Below are positions 31,760 to 42,685 of a stretch of DNA of 64,000 bases, in pieces. Position numbers and translations under genes: made by a program. Source of the stretch: Callorhinus ursinus (lineage: Eukaryota > Chordata > Mammalia > Carnivora > Otariidae). The notes beneath the pieces are model-generated. The model was not told the DNA's origin. It saw nothing but the letters and a program-made list of their open reading frames with translations, and did no database searches. Numbering within the stretch: the stretch's first letter is position 1; each line of letters opens with the position of its first letter. Location of the stretch: assembly GCF_003265705.1 (NCBI RefSeq), contig NW_020312904.1, positions 2,357,138 through 2,421,137 of the forward strand. The letters are read 5' to 3'.

Positions 31760-32610
31760 CTAGAAAGACCTCAGAAAAAGATAATAAAACAAAAACTACC
31801 TTGGCTCAAATTTGGTGCTGAATGGATGGAAAAATAAAAATCTGCCCTCATAATTTGGAACCCCAAGCAAGTCCCCATGTGGTTTTACAGCCTGAATTCA
31901 CATCAACTATGTGAAAAAGAAAAGAAAAAAAAAATATATATATATATCTCCTATCCTGAGCTGGTAGTAACCCAAACTCCCAAAGAGAATTGAATACAAG
32001 TTCTTTTCAACAGAATGCACCTTCAACACAGGCCTCAAATAATTCCCATGCATAAAGTCATGAGAAAAATGAGCCATGGTCAAAAATCACAAAATAAACA
32101 AAGAGGCGGGTGGCATGCATGAGAGCTAGCAGAAACAGCAGGGTCACGTCACAGAGAGGGCAGCTCTCCTATTTACATAAGCTGCAATAAAAAAGTAAGC
32201 ATGCAAAATACGCTTAAGAAGTAACATTTCTAAATATGCACACAGTTCAAGAGACTATAGCAAAGAATGGTGCAGATTTGGAAAGTAAGTAGAAGTCCTA
32301 GAAATAAAAAAATAACAGATATGAAAATTGAAATAAAAACCTCAATGGACAGGTTATAACACAGTTGATGAAACAATTATTGAGCTGGAAGATCAGGTGT
32401 AGCACAGACAAGGCAGATGTGATGGATGCAAAACACAGGTTAAAAAGGAAAGAGCGTGGAGAGGGCACAGCTAATCGGAATTTTAGAAGGAGCTAATACA
32501 GGGGATGTTGGGTAAGAATCCTCAGAAACAGAAGAAAGGCGCCAGTCCTCAGATTCAGGCAATCTAACAGAACACAATGAGAACATGAAAGAGAGAGAGA
32601 GAGAAAGAAG

Positions 32611-32655
<45 letters not shown>

Positions 32656-32667
32656 AAGAAAGAAAAA

Positions 32668-32711
<44 letters not shown>

Positions 32712-32956
32712 AAAAGAAATCCACATTCAAATACATCATAGTTAAACTACAAAAGCAGCAAGGTGAATACCAAAGATAAAATATTAAAAGCAGCAAGAAA
32801 GCAAGCAAATACTACCACAAAGTGGCAACAATCAGGCTGAGGGCTGATTTCTCAACAGCAACAGAGGACACCCAAAAAATAAGGGCAATAATATCCTCAG
32901 TGTGTTTCAGGGAAAATAAAAGAACTGAGTGCTCAGAAAAGTCTCATTTAACAATG
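31760..32956 (+). mobile_element. HAL1/L1 ORF1-type relic with internal simple repeat
   Basis: ACAATTATTGAGCTGGAAG, TAATCGGAATTTTAGAAGG, CAGTCCTCAGATTCAGGC, ATACATCATAGTTAAACTAC, AATACCAAAGATAAAATATT, AAAGCAGCAAGAAAGCAAG and GGGCTGATTTCTCAACAGC follow ORF1 of HAL1/old L1. The reading frame is destroyed and a 130-base GA-rich tract sits in the middle. Confidence 0.75.
32589..32718 (+). repeat. (GA)n(GAAA)n polypurine tract
   Basis: About 130 bases of pure A/G on the plus strand: a GA-repeat part followed by GAAA repeats. It is inside the HAL1-like relic. Chance Glu/Arg/Lys or Phe/Ser/Leu frames through it are not genes. Mirror symmetry makes H-DNA possible. Confidence 0.9.
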
Positions 32957-33480
32957 AAGGCAAAGAGTGAAATAAGTCAATCAGAGAAAGACATGTATCA
33001 TGTGACCTCACTGATATGAGGAATCCTTAATCTCAGGAAACACACTGAGGGTTGCTGGAGTGGTGGGGGGTGGGAGGGATGGGGTGGCTGGGTGATAGAC
33101 ATTGGGGAGGGTATGTGCTACGGTGAGCGCTGTGAATTGTGCAAGACTGTTGAATCACGGATCTGTACTTCTGAAACAAATAATGCAACATACGTTAAGA
33201 AAAAAGAAAAGGAAGAAGATAGCAGGAGGGGAAGAATTTAGGGGAATAAGTCAGAGGGGGAGACGAACCATGAGAGACGATGGACTCTGAAAAACAAACT
33301 GAGGGTTCTAGAGGGGAGGAGGGTAGGGGGATTTGTTAGCCTGGTGATGGGTATTAAAGAGGGCACATTCTGCGTGGAGCACTGGGTGTTATGCACAAAC
33401 AATAAATCATGGAACACTACATCAAAAACTAATGATGTAATGTATGGTGATTAACATAATAATAAAAAATGAAAAAAAAA
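32957..33480 (+). mobile_element. Carnivoran L1 3' end, 5'-truncated
   Basis: AGTGAAATAAGTCAATCAGAG, ACCTCACTGATATGAGG, GAGGGTTGCTGGAGTGG, TGATAGACATTGGGGAGGG, then AACCATGAGAGACGATGG, AACTGAGGGTTCTAGAGG, GCCTGGTGATGGGTATTAAAG, TGGAGCACTGGGTGTTATG, AATCATGGAACACTACATC and AATAATAAAAAATG. This is the 3' part of a carnivore-lineage L1, younger than the surrounding relic. The last third is shared with 52379-52591. Confidence 0.85.
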
Positions 33481-33690
33481 GAAGTTAGAGAAAGGAGTAT
33501 GGAGTACATCAAAGAAAACAGAAGAAAGAAAATAATTTTTGAGAAGCTAGTCAATTAATGGAGGGAAGGTAAACAAACAAGATGAGCCGAGCTCTGAAAA
33601 ACACTCATTAACCAGCAGGACTCGAGCAAGATGAGGAGAGAGAACGGCACAGTGGCTGTGAGGAGGTGACCCTGTGGAGGTGTGGGCTGG
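33481..33690. other. A-rich sequence after the L1
   Basis: Probably the continuation of the older LINE relic, then unique DNA. Nothing else recognised. Confidence 0.3.
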
Positions 33691-33775
33691 CCGGGCAGGG
33701 CGGAGACCTGCAGCCGGGCAGGGGAGACCCGCGGCCGGGCAAGGAGAGACCCGCAGCCGGGCAGGAGAAGCGGCA
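33691..33775. repeat. 22-bp CpG-rich minisatellite (about 4 copies)
   Basis: CCGGGCA recurs at 33691, 33714, 33735 and 33757, each followed by a GGAGAC-type segment and CCGCAG or CCGCGG. Unit length varies between 21 and 23 bases, so peptides across it shift frame. Confidence 0.8.
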
Positions 33776-33974
33776 CCTGCTCCCATGCCTGATCTTCTCG
33801 GCGAGACTTCCTGGGCAGTAGTACCAGAAACCACCACCTGCCTGCGTCTGTCCCCCTGTTGTTCTCGATGACACTTCTAATATAATTAGGAGGCATACAC
33901 ATATGTAATTACAACTCTTGTGATATAATTACAAGACTTCATTTCCTCACGTCCAGGGTATTTGAAGCACCGTC
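33776..33974. other. Unique sequence
   Basis: Includes an AT-rich pocket (33870-33945) with TCTAATATAATTAGGAGG. No repeat recognised. Confidence 0.35.
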
Positions 33975-34125
33975 TGCCTCTCTCAGGTAGAGCGTAAGCG
34001 CCAAAGGTGCCGCCGCGGTTACGGTCACCGACGACGTTCACAGCCACATCTCCCAGACCCAGCACAGGACTTGGCGCCTCCTAGAAGGCACTCGGCACAG
34101 AGTTTGGGATGAATGGATCCGTGGG
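33975..34125 (+). repeat. L2 3'-end fragment
   Basis: CACCGTCTGCCTCTCTCAGG, TAGAGCGTAAGCGCC, GACCCAGCACAGGACTTGGC, AAGGCACTCGGCACAGAG and GGATGAATGG follow the L2 3' order (TAGA-GTGAGC...CCAGCACAGTGCCTGGC...GAATGAATG). Confidence 0.55.
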
Positions 34126-34654
34126 TCAGCACACAAAGACCAGAAAGGATAGGACCGCGGATCAGGGCTCAGTGGGCACCGTGCAGAGGAGGAAGCACAA
34201 GTGGCCCATAACCACGGCGAGATGCTCACCTGTCTAGGAATCACAACCATGAGTGAAAGCCTCTGCATAAGCCACTTCACATCCACCGGCTTGCAAAGGC
34301 CACGCTTCCATCAGCACGACCACTCGGAGTGACCATTTGGCTCTGTCTACTCAAGCGGACGACCTGTGTTGCTGGTTATTTCGCCTTCCTTTCGACTCCC
34401 AAGACCATCTCTAGTCATCTCTGCCCTGCTTTGTGGGTCCAGGGGTCACCTCTACGAGAGCCAGAGTGGGGCACCCCAGCACACGCCTGTGGGACTCCAG
34501 GGGGGCTCAGCCAGTGGGGGCCCCGGCAGAAGGCCAGGCAGCAGGAGGAGAGAGGTGCAGAGTTGCTCCCCCCGCTTCCTCCCTGCCCTGGCTCCACGCT
34601 CCGTTGACGGCTTCTCCTTCTCTAACTCCACCTCCTACAATGTCCAGTGGGAAA
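34126..34654. other. Unique sequence
   Basis: No gene or repeat recognised. Confidence 0.4.
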
Positions 34655-35320
34655 AATGCAAGCCACTTAGAAATTCATACAGCATACTTCATCCTATACC
34701 ATCCGTCCCAAAGCAGGCACAGCCAAACAATATATTATTTATACAGTAAAGAACCAGCAAAGGAAGGATTCATACCCAATTCGCAATGATGGTCATACTG
34801 GTCGCAGAGAGAGGGAAAGGGGCCAGGTGCGACAAACGACATCGGAACTCCCCGGTCACCCTGCATTGCGCCGCCTAGCTTTTACTCCTTATACAGCCCT
34901 CACAGATACCCTGTGTCTCTTGTACACATTTATTATTTCATAAGAACTAATCCTAAAATGGTAAGCGATGTTTTTCCAGAACAAAAATTCTATCATTTAA
35001 ATGGCCATCGTCCTCAAGTGAAAAAAATATGCAGAGTTACCATTCTGGCGGCAATTACAAATAGCAAACAGGAAAAAAAAAATCCAGGTTAAGGCGTTTC
35101 TTAATGATTATGTTCAGTGGAGTAACGTTTATTAAGAAAAATTAATCCGGTATGCTACAAAATTTTAAGCAATGTCTCATGAATGAGTATATATTTAAAT
35201 ACCTGATAACAGTATTAAATCTTTTTATTGATTTTTTTTTTTTTTTAAGAAAAGAAGATCTTTCTATTTCATGTCGGGAAGTGGAAAATGTGACTAACCC
35301 ACTCTGCATTTGCGGTCGGA
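34655..35320. promoter_or_regulatory. AT-rich enhancer-like block
   Basis: Words include AATATATTATTTATAC, CATTTATTATTTCATAAG, GGCGGCAATTACAAATAGC, CTTAATGATTATG, ACGTTTATTAAG, AATTAATCC, TATATTTAAATACC and a 16-base T run near 35231. Not recognisable as transposon; no SINE body adjoins the T run. Regulatory role inferred. Confidence 0.35.
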
Positions 35321-35675
35321 AAGGAAAAAGGAAAAAAAGAAACAAGAAGGAAAAGAGAGAAGAGATGGGGGCCGGCGAGGAGGGGCCCGGGACGTCCCCT
35401 GCCTGCTGGTCCTAATAGAGACCCGAAGGTAAGCAGGTGGGCAAGCACAGACAGGGAGGTCCAGAGGATCAGAAGCTTCTAGAAGACCTGGGGAAGCATT
35501 GCCCACAGCAGGAAGGACAAAGGGCTAGTATTTGGAGAGGTTATGATTTTGGGGATCCGCTACTAGAGAGCAGGAGGGAGGAGCACGTGCGCCCGGGTTT
35601 GCATCTAGAATCTTTGAATTGCAAGCAACCTGTGTGTCCTGCACAAGTTTTATTTCCGTTCAACACATACTATGT
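35321..35675. other. Purine-rich to mixed unique sequence
   Basis: Starts with an A/G-rich stretch (35318-35375), then unique DNA. No gene. Confidence 0.35.
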
Positions 35676-35691
35676 AAAAGTTAATTAAACT

Positions 35692-35862
35692 TGGGGCGCC
35701 TGGGTGGCTCAGATGGTTAAGTATCTGCCTTCAGCTCAGGTTGTGATCTCAGGGTCCTGGGATCGAGCCCCGTGTCAGCTTTCCTGCTCAGCGGGGAGTC
35801 TGCTTCTCTCTCCCCACTCTCGCACACTCTCTCAAATAAATAAATAAAATCTTTTCTTAAAA
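35692..35862 (+). mobile_element. CanSINE 4
   Basis: Intact head GGGGCGCCTGGGTGGCTCAG with A box, TCTGCCTTCAGCTCAGG, GGGTCCTGGGATCGAGCCCC (B box), TGCTTCTCTCTCCCC, CAAATAAATAAATAAAATC and tail. A perfect 16-bp target duplication (35676-35691 and 35863-35878) suggests a fairly recent insertion. Useful for placing the species. Confidence 0.97.
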
Positions 35863-35878
35863 AAAAGTTAATTAAACT

Positions 35879-36010
35879 CCCTGTGTCCCTGTTTCCTCCT
35901 GCAAGTGGGCACGAGCATGCACCTGCTGAGTGTGTTATGAGGGTGAGCAAGATGGCGTGCGTGCACTGCACGACGCCTGGGGCTTGGTACAGGGTCCGGC
36001 AAGCATCTGC
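35879..36010 (+). repeat. Possible MIR fragment
   Basis: CCCTGTTTCCTCCTGCAAGTG followed by GCCTGGGGCTTGGTACAGGG could be a sense MIR (CAGTTTCCTCATCTGTAAAATG...GTGCCTGGCACA). Weak. Confidence 0.3.
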
Positions 36011-36339
36011 TGTTTTTACAAAACCGTGGCACTCGGCGGATCAGCCGGAAACAGTTTGTGCAGAGCGCCTGCGTGTCATCGAAAGGTGTCTGGATATTTG
36101 TGATAAGGCCCCTTAAGAATTCTGAGTAGCTCAAATGTGCATTCTAGAGAGGCGCCTCTGGCCGGGACAGACCAAACGGAAGGCTCTGGCAGCAGCGCAG
36201 ACAAGGGGAAGAAAGGATATGGGTAAGTGGATGATCCCAGGGGCTGTGGGCGTCCAGCGTGGTATGCGTGGGCTGACTCCCCAGTTTCCAGTGTGGGAAA
36301 CACCTACAAATGCCAAGAGACCTCTTGTTCCTCTGTCCT
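36011..36339. other. Unique sequence
   Basis: No gene or repeat recognised. Confidence 0.4.
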
Positions 36340-36645
36340 GGGTTCAATGGTGGAAATATGGAGAAAATATGTTGGAGTCCTAACCCCCAGGACCTCAGAG
36401 TGTGACCTTACTTAGAAATAGGGCCTTTGCAAGGTATTCAGCTAGAATGGGGCCATACCAGAATAGGGTGTGCTCTTTGTCCAACACAACCAGCAGGGAG
36501 GGAGACAGGCAGGAGGAGACGGCCGCGGGACGGTGGTGGCAGAGACTGGTGTCGTGCCTCTGCAGGCCCAGGAGCCCAGCAGAGGCAGGGAGCGGCCAGG
36601 GAGGACCCTGCTCCCCCCAGCTCAGGTGCTGCCCCTTCTGAGAAT
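36340..36645 (+). mobile_element. MLT1-type MaLR LTR, 3'-truncated
   Basis: TGTTGGAGTCCTAACCCCCAG, CTCAGAGTGTGACCTTAC, AGAAATAGGGCCTTTGC, AGCTAGAATGGGGCCATACC and GAATAGGGTGTGCTC match the first half of MaLR LTRs. The 3' half has diverged or been replaced. Confidence 0.75.
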
Positions 36646-37194
36646 TGGGGTCATACCTCACCTGCAGCCTGTCCCAGCTTGGATTCCCACCATGCTCTCA
36701 ACCTCCCTTACTCCTCACTGGACAGCGAACCCCACAAGGAGAGGTGAGAGGTCCTGAGCATCGCTGAAACCCCACAACTCAGCACCGGGGATGGGAGTGG
36801 ATCAAAGGAGCCCATGTGGGCTCCACGGGGCAGCCCCTCGGCACGGCCAGCGGCCCTCCATGCCCCCACCCCTCCTGTCCCTGCCCTGTGTCTGTCACTC
36901 CACCTGAAACGGACAGGGCCCTCGGGCATCACTCTGCAATTTACCAGGAACTCGGGCGATTCAAAATGAGAAACGCTTTCGCTGGGCTCCCCCGCAGGCC
37001 ACATTGACTGATTTTCCAAGCTTCTCCGGCAAACTGAGGACACCCGGTGCTCCGACCTTGCTCTGCTCCCGTCACCCGGAGGAGCTTCTGTCCTCGCCAC
37101 CGCAGCCTGGCCGGGGGATGGTCTCCCAGAGCCGCAGCATCCCGCTCGCTTTGTAAAGGCGAACTGCTCCCGCCGGCCGCTCAAGCTCGGCTGA
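36646..37194. other. Unique sequence
   Basis: No gene or repeat recognised. G+C rises near 37040-37190 with moderate CpG. Confidence 0.4.
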
Positions 37195-37380
37195 AACAGG
37201 GAGCTCGGCTCCCCTGTTCTTTATCACAACGACCAGACGCTGTTGCAGTTCCCTGTTTCTGCTTAATTTTGAAATGCAGTTCATGTCAAGATCTGTGTGC
37301 ATATAAGTGAACCCGTGTTGTTGCAATCTGGTGCTGTGGGTTGTGGTGTAATTTAGCAACATCTGGAAATAGCTCCCTGA
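37195..37380. promoter_or_regulatory. Possible regulatory block
   Basis: TTTATCACAACGACC, GCTTAATTTTGAAATGCAG, GCATATAAGTG and GTGTAATTTAGC lie in unique DNA. Evidence is weak and a decayed transposon is equally possible. Confidence 0.25.
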
Positions 37381-38469
37381 GTTCCCAGTGCCCAGATCCT
37401 ACAGATGCAGAATTTCCCACTCACCAGGAGGGCAGGAGGGCCAAGCAGCTGCTCCGACTTCCTTCTCTCGGCTCCCCGCTCCGTCCTCGGCCACGACTGG
37501 GGCCTCGGACCTACCAAGAGTGCATTCGACCCACTTTCCCTGCGCTTCCGGCCCAAGCAAGAATCTCCCCGCAGCCCCGGGCAGGGCACATCCCCCACAT
37601 TGTGGCAGGGAGTCCGCCGCCCCTCTGCAGGAGCCTCTTTATGGTGAGTCCAGATTCCGTCCCGTGACTTCCCTGTTGGGTCTTCCTGGACCTTCTGGGG
37701 CAAAGCCCCTCAACGGAATGTCTGCAGTGATGGGACGTTCTGCTTCTACACTCTCCAGCCCGGCAGCCACGTGCCACAGGTGGTCATCGGGCACCTGCTA
37801 TCGGGCCGGGGCAAATGAGACACTGGATTTCTTTTTATTTTGTTTCATTCTGATTAATTTAAATTTGAGTGTACGTGGCCTCATGCAGCTTATCATGGTT
37901 TCCGTGCTGGACAGAGCAGCTCAGATGATTTCTGCTAGGAACCTGGGCCAAAAAGGGATAAACTGAGCTAAAGCCTCTCTCCCTACTCCAAAAATATATA
38001 CAGAATAAATCCGAACAAGAAAAAAAATATGTTCGAAGGCAAACTCAAGACAAGAAAGAAAACCCTCACATTCACACAGGAAAGAAATGCAACATGAAAG
38101 GGCTAGCGTGTGGCCGAGGGTAGAGGGACCCACGTATAAACGTGGGGCTGGGATTCCATGAGAGAGCCACGCTCAAGGACACGTGAGGCACGGTGGCTGT
38201 GGCGGAGCCCGTGTGCCCTGATTTCCCCTCTGAGCTGCCTCCTGGGTCTCTGTGCTCACATGAACCTTCCCAGGCACCATCTCTCTCTATGGAGGTGTGG
38301 CGCCTTTCATACAAAATATCCATTAACAGAGTTTTTTAAAGGTTGCTATTTGGCTAGATTTCCCAATGCTACTATTCCATCTTTTCTATCTTTAGTGATG
38401 TCCTTTTGTTTTTAATATGCCCTCTTGTCACTTTATGAATTCTGCCTCTTTGACCATTGATCTCTTTGA
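37381..38469. other. Unique sequence
   Basis: No gene. The AT-rich part 37820-38110 and the T-rich part 38325-38440 might be old LINE sequence, but no landmark is convincing. Confidence 0.35.
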
Positions 38470-38870
38470 CCATTTTTGAACCGTGCTTACGCGAAAGCCC
38501 CGTGAGGATGTCCTATCGTCTGAGTTCCTCGGGGGTGAATCCTCCAGCGCTCGCTGCCGGCGGCCCCTCATCGTGGGGGGTTTTCTCTGTGCCTTGTACC
38601 TGGTTACGCCAGCTCGTCTCCCGGCAGTTCTCATCCACCATAGTTCCGCTGCTTCCTGGAATCTGAAGATGCTTCCAAGCGACAACGGTATTTTAGAAGG
38701 GTTTCATGAGTTCACGGCGTCCACAGTGTTTCAGTTGGGACCGTGAGTCCCCCTCGCAGGGCTTTGCACTGCGGTGCTGTGTGGATTCAGATTCCCACGC
38801 CGTCCGCTGGGTCCGGCACTCCGGGGAGAAGCGCGTCCGCCGAAGGCAGCTGGGTCCTGGTCTGCTTCTC
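38470..38870. promoter_or_regulatory. CpG-island-like stretch
   Basis: About 31 CpG pairs counted by eye between 38477 and 38852 at near 58% G+C, which gives an observed/expected ratio close to 1, far above the surroundings. Dense parts are AGCGCTCGCTGCCGGCGG and GAAGCGCGTCCGCCGAAGG. No exon or splice-site structure is clear. It could be an orphan island, an unannotated promoter, or GC-rich LINE 5' sequence. Confidence 0.45.
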
Positions 38871-40039
38871 CTGGCCACCTGCAGGCTGTTCTGCTTCCTC
38901 TCCTAAATCGAGAGATCCTACCCTGCCCTGAGCTGTTTGCAGCAAGCCCAGGCTAGAATCTCTTCTAAATACCGGGTCCTCAGGTCCTCACTCCAGACCC
39001 AAAGGAGGCATGAAACCCCAGCCCCTCAGGCACCTGCCGGATCCCCTGCCTGAGGCCCAGGCGGGCGGACGTCCTCCCTGCTAAGCCAGGAGCCCTCTTC
39101 TTCCTAACACCTAGGGACTCCCAGTGCTGTGGCTATTACATCCACATCCTTTTTAAATAGAGTGCTTTATTTATTAAATAAGTAATAACTATTAACTTAC
39201 ATTTCAACACGTTTACATGTGTTTGGATAGGAAGGGAGTTTCCCACATGCCTCATTTCACTGTTTCTCTGATTTCCTTCCACCTATTGAGATTATCTACT
39301 TATCCATCAGCCACAAGACTGAATCCACCAACACGCTTTCTCCTTGCTTACACATCCGTACTTTGGGCAGAGCCCACCAGCAGTGAGCTCCTCTCTCTGT
39401 GGCATGTGGTCACTCAGGGCGGCCTGGTGGCTCCGTGGCCCGGAGGCCAGACCTCAGGCCTCCCACGTGGCTGGCCAGGCTTCCTCACAACACAGTGGCC
39501 TGCGCTTCCAGAGAGGAATGGAAGTTAGCAGGCTTTGACGGACTGTGCAGGAACACTGGCCGCTCCCGCCATATTCTCCTGCCATGGGTCACAGAGCCCG
39601 CCCAGGCTTGCAGGACGGGCACAGGGCGTGTCTCCGGATGGCTGGCCTAGCGAAGATTTGGCCTTGAAACCACCGTGACCGCTACGGTAGAGATCGCTAA
39701 TCTTTTCTCCCACACCTTAGATTGTTAGCACACTTCTCCCTAGAGCCGTCTGGACTTCCTTCACCTTCTCCAGACTTAAATGATCTCTTTCCTTTTTGAA
39801 ATAAGAGGCCCAGCATGCCTAGGAAGGGAAGCTACCACTGTACCCAAAGTCACCAAACTTAGAGCAATTTGTCGGATGATCAACTCGCCCGACTCCCAGC
39901 GGAATGAAACCACAACATCCTTCATGGCGTATTTGCATGCGCCCGCGACTCCTACCCTTTTCTCTCCCTTTGGTGGGGAGGGGGTTGTACTTAGAGATAT
40001 TTTAGGAACATTTTTCTCATTTATTCTTCCACAAGCACA
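38871..40039. other. Unique sequence with weak MIR trace
   Basis: No gene. Positions 39785-39880 loosely follow reverse MIR text (GAAATAAGAGGCCCAGC...CCCAAAGTCACC). AT-rich pocket at 39145-39220 (TTTATTTATTAAATAAG). Confidence 0.35.
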
Positions 40040-40265
40040 TCTGGAGGGAAAAAAAACCTACTTCTAATAAATATGTATTATATGAGAAGCATTTAAAGAT
40101 GGTTGGGTCTGTTTTGTACCCTTCTAGGTGTCTTTTTTAATTAATCTTGAATTCCTAAAGAGCTTCTTAGTCATTAATTACAATTAACTCCATCAATTGT
40201 TATGCCTCATGCATTCCTGATCTGCTCCCTGAAGTCTAATCAATCCGCATAATGGATGCCACCGT
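40040..40265. promoter_or_regulatory. Homeodomain-site-rich enhancer-like block
   Basis: Within 130 bases: TTTTTTAATTAATCTTG, AGTCATTAATTACAATTAAC, CATCAATTGTTATG, CTCATGCATTCC and GTCTAATCAATCCGCATAATGG. No repeat origin visible. A candidate conserved element, inferred only. Confidence 0.45.
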
Positions 40266-40669
40266 ACAGGCATCTCTCCCGGTCCTCTGGCAAGCCAGGC
40301 AGAGTCCCTGGAGCATCGGGTGACCACCAGAAACTGCTGTCAGGCACGAATTTCTGTCCTAGGATCTGCCCTTGGGGACGGAGGCTTCTCGTTGAAAGTC
40401 AGCCATACCACCCAAAAGGGAGGCGTGGAGATAGGAGAGACACCATGATTGACCCTGACAAATGCAAGGGCTCACAGGCAGAGGCAAGTACTGCCGTCAG
40501 AGAGCTAGCCAAAGGAAACGGACGCCAAACACTAAATAAATAAATGCCTTCACAAAACAGTTTAACTGTCACCAACTTCATCACTCAGGAAACCGACCTT
40601 CACAACTCTGGCGAACTGACCCAGCTGGGGACGGAAAACACGGTCACAGTCAGACCACAAGCCGTCTGT
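40266..40669. other. Unique sequence
   Basis: No gene or repeat recognised. Confidence 0.4.
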
Positions 40670-40890
40670 GTGCGGACCCAGGCTTCAGCTCCGCACCACC
40701 AATCCAAGCAAGGAACCACAGCACCTCCTCCCAGAGCCCCAGCTTCTCCACCTGTAGTGCAGGTAAGAGCCGACCTCCTCAGAAGGGCTGTTGGCAGAAC
40801 TAAATGAGCCCGATGCTCGTAAGAGGCTTAGCCCCGTGCCCAGCTGGGGTAAGCTCTGCACAAACGTCCCATGTTGTTTTTATTTTCCAA
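40670..40890 (+). repeat. MIR SINE
   Basis: CCAGCTTCTCCACCTGTAGTG, GAAGGGCTGTTGGCAGAAC, TAAATGAGCCCGATGCTCG, TAAGAGGCTTAGCCCCGTGCC and AGCTCTGCACAAACG follow the sense MIR to its 3' end. Confidence 0.7.
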
Positions 40891-41894
40891 GACCCCTCTC
40901 CCTCAATAGATCACAGACTCCCAATGGAGGGAACCGATGACAGCTTTGTCAAATCTTTCCTTCCTTATATTTCCAAGGGCTGGAAGCAGCAAAACATGTC
41001 TCTGCCTGAGACAACCACCTTAGGAATGGAGGCTATCAATACCTCTTTTCTTCTTTCAACGACTGTATTTTACATTTTAGGATTTCCCTCTGGTTCTTTT
41101 TTTTTTAAAACTACCTGTTCAGGTTCTCTGCAACGCTCTATGTTTGCCAATGTAGTCCTGAAATGCTAAGCTTGCGGAAAAACCTAAACATGCCTATTTT
41201 TAAATCTTCAGATGATAGAGCAATCTGGAATGCGAATTCTCTACTGTGTTGTGTGTCCTCTGTATTTTTACTAAGTGCGTCTTCCATAAGAACTGTTTTC
41301 TGGGAGGGGGGTCCCCAAGTATACAGGCGGTGGAGGCAACCCTGCACAGCAGTTTGGCATTTGCATCTGTTGGAGACAAGCGGCTTCCAACCATACTGGA
41401 CATGTTTTTCCCAGACCCAATCCAGACTTCCCGCCTCAGGGCTTCTGTGGTATGAATATGGGCTCCATTGCATCACAGGGTTGTCCTTCCAAAATCAGGA
41501 ACCTACAGCATAGAGCAGTTGCCCACCTGGTGGTTCAGAGCCCGACCCTATGATGGGAACTCGGCGCCTGCTCTCCCCAGCCCACCTTCCAACGTTGGCG
41601 CTTGGACTCACATCCTCCAGTCTGATTCTGAGCCCCATCTACTTCTGGTATCAATGCTTCCCCTTGCTTTCAGGTTCCACACAAATTTACAATTTTTTGT
41701 TATATTTTATCCGTCATTTCTGCATGGTTGAAGCAGTGGGAGGCATCCCATATCAATTCACTTTGCCATATTGACTATAAGTCATAAAAAATATATGCAG
41801 TGTGCACAGCATGATGACAGTATGGCAGGGGCATGATGCACGGGGAGATACGCAGGGAGATGTGTGCATCACGCTCCCGGCCGCTCCTTTCCTG
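40891..41894. other. Unique sequence
   Basis: No gene or clear repeat. The section 41040-41290 is AT-rich and unique. Confidence 0.4.
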
Positions 41895-42005
41895 GGGGTC
41901 CAAGCACGTGGTCCTCACAAGCATTCTGCAGGGGAGATACTCTTATATGCTTTTATAGATAAGAAGTCAAGGTTCATTGAATAAAATCAGAACTCAGAAT
42001 TAATA
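41895..42005 (-). repeat. MIR SINE fragment
   Basis: GTCCTCACAAGCATTCTGCAGG, GAGATACTCTTATATGC and TTTTATAGATAAGAAGTCAAGG follow the reverse MIR 3' half. Confidence 0.5.
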
Positions 42006-42357
42006 TCCTCCTGCCTTTTCAAAAGGAAAAGCTGGAATCGGCTCTATGCCATGGAGAACAATGGAGAAGCTTCCGGAACCCAGTGCGTGCAGGAGGACCA
42101 GCAGCAGCGAGACGCAGTCTGCATGCCCACATTATGAAATGCAAGATGGGGTTAAGAAGGGAGGCCGTGGTGGGGCGTGGAGGAGAAAGGTGCCGTTGCT
42201 CAGTTCAACAGGCTTGGGGGAACGTTGCCGGTTATGGCATCCCAACTACATCCCACTAAGAGTCACGTCAGCCTGCCAGCAACCAAAGTTAGAGAAGGTT
42301 ACCGCTGGTCCTCACCCACATAAAGAGGTGGGGAGTGGAGGGGTGTTATGGGTGTTT
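42006..42357. other. Unique sequence
   Basis: No gene or repeat recognised. Confidence 0.4.
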
Positions 42358-42685
42358 CCGCTCCCCACATTCATATGCTAAAACCCTAACCCTCAATAGG
42401 CTGGTATTAGGATGTGGGGCCTCTGGGGTGACTGGTTTAGATGAGGGCATGAGAGTGACCCCCACAATGGGATTAGTGCCCTAAACAGAGAGGAAAAGAC
42501 TCTTGGCCGCGTGAAGACACAGCAGGAAGACGGAAGAATGTCTACAAACCAGAGAGAGGACCCTACCCCAGACCCGACACCCGGCACGCTGATCTCGGCT
42601 TCCCGTCTCCAGACCTGTGAGAGAGAGTGTTTGCTCCCCAAGCGTCCCGATCCACGGAGTGTGGTGGAGCAGCCCGAGCTAGCAC
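42358..42685 (+). mobile_element. MaLR-type LTR
   Basis: CATTCATATGCTAAAACCC, TAACCCTCAATAGGCTGG, TATTAGGATGTGGGGCCTC, TTAGATGAGGGCATGAGAG, ATGGGATTAGTGCCCTAAAC, GTGAAGACACAGCAGGAAG, CCAGACCCGACACCCGGC and GACCTGTGAGAGAGAGTG follow a MaLR LTR in order; the last 3' bases decay near GGAGCAGCCCGAGC. Confidence 0.8.

Noticed and set aside
33200..33480. A second separate L1 insertion after 32957
   Set aside because: The two halves occur together in the carnivoran L1 3' end, so one element explains both.
35692..35862. tRNA gene
   Set aside because: A and B boxes are present, but the SINE body, tail and target duplications show it is a CanSINE, not a tRNA gene.
41521..41536. CTCF-like CCCACCTGGTGG word
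   Set aside because: It lacks the GGCG core and looks like chance.
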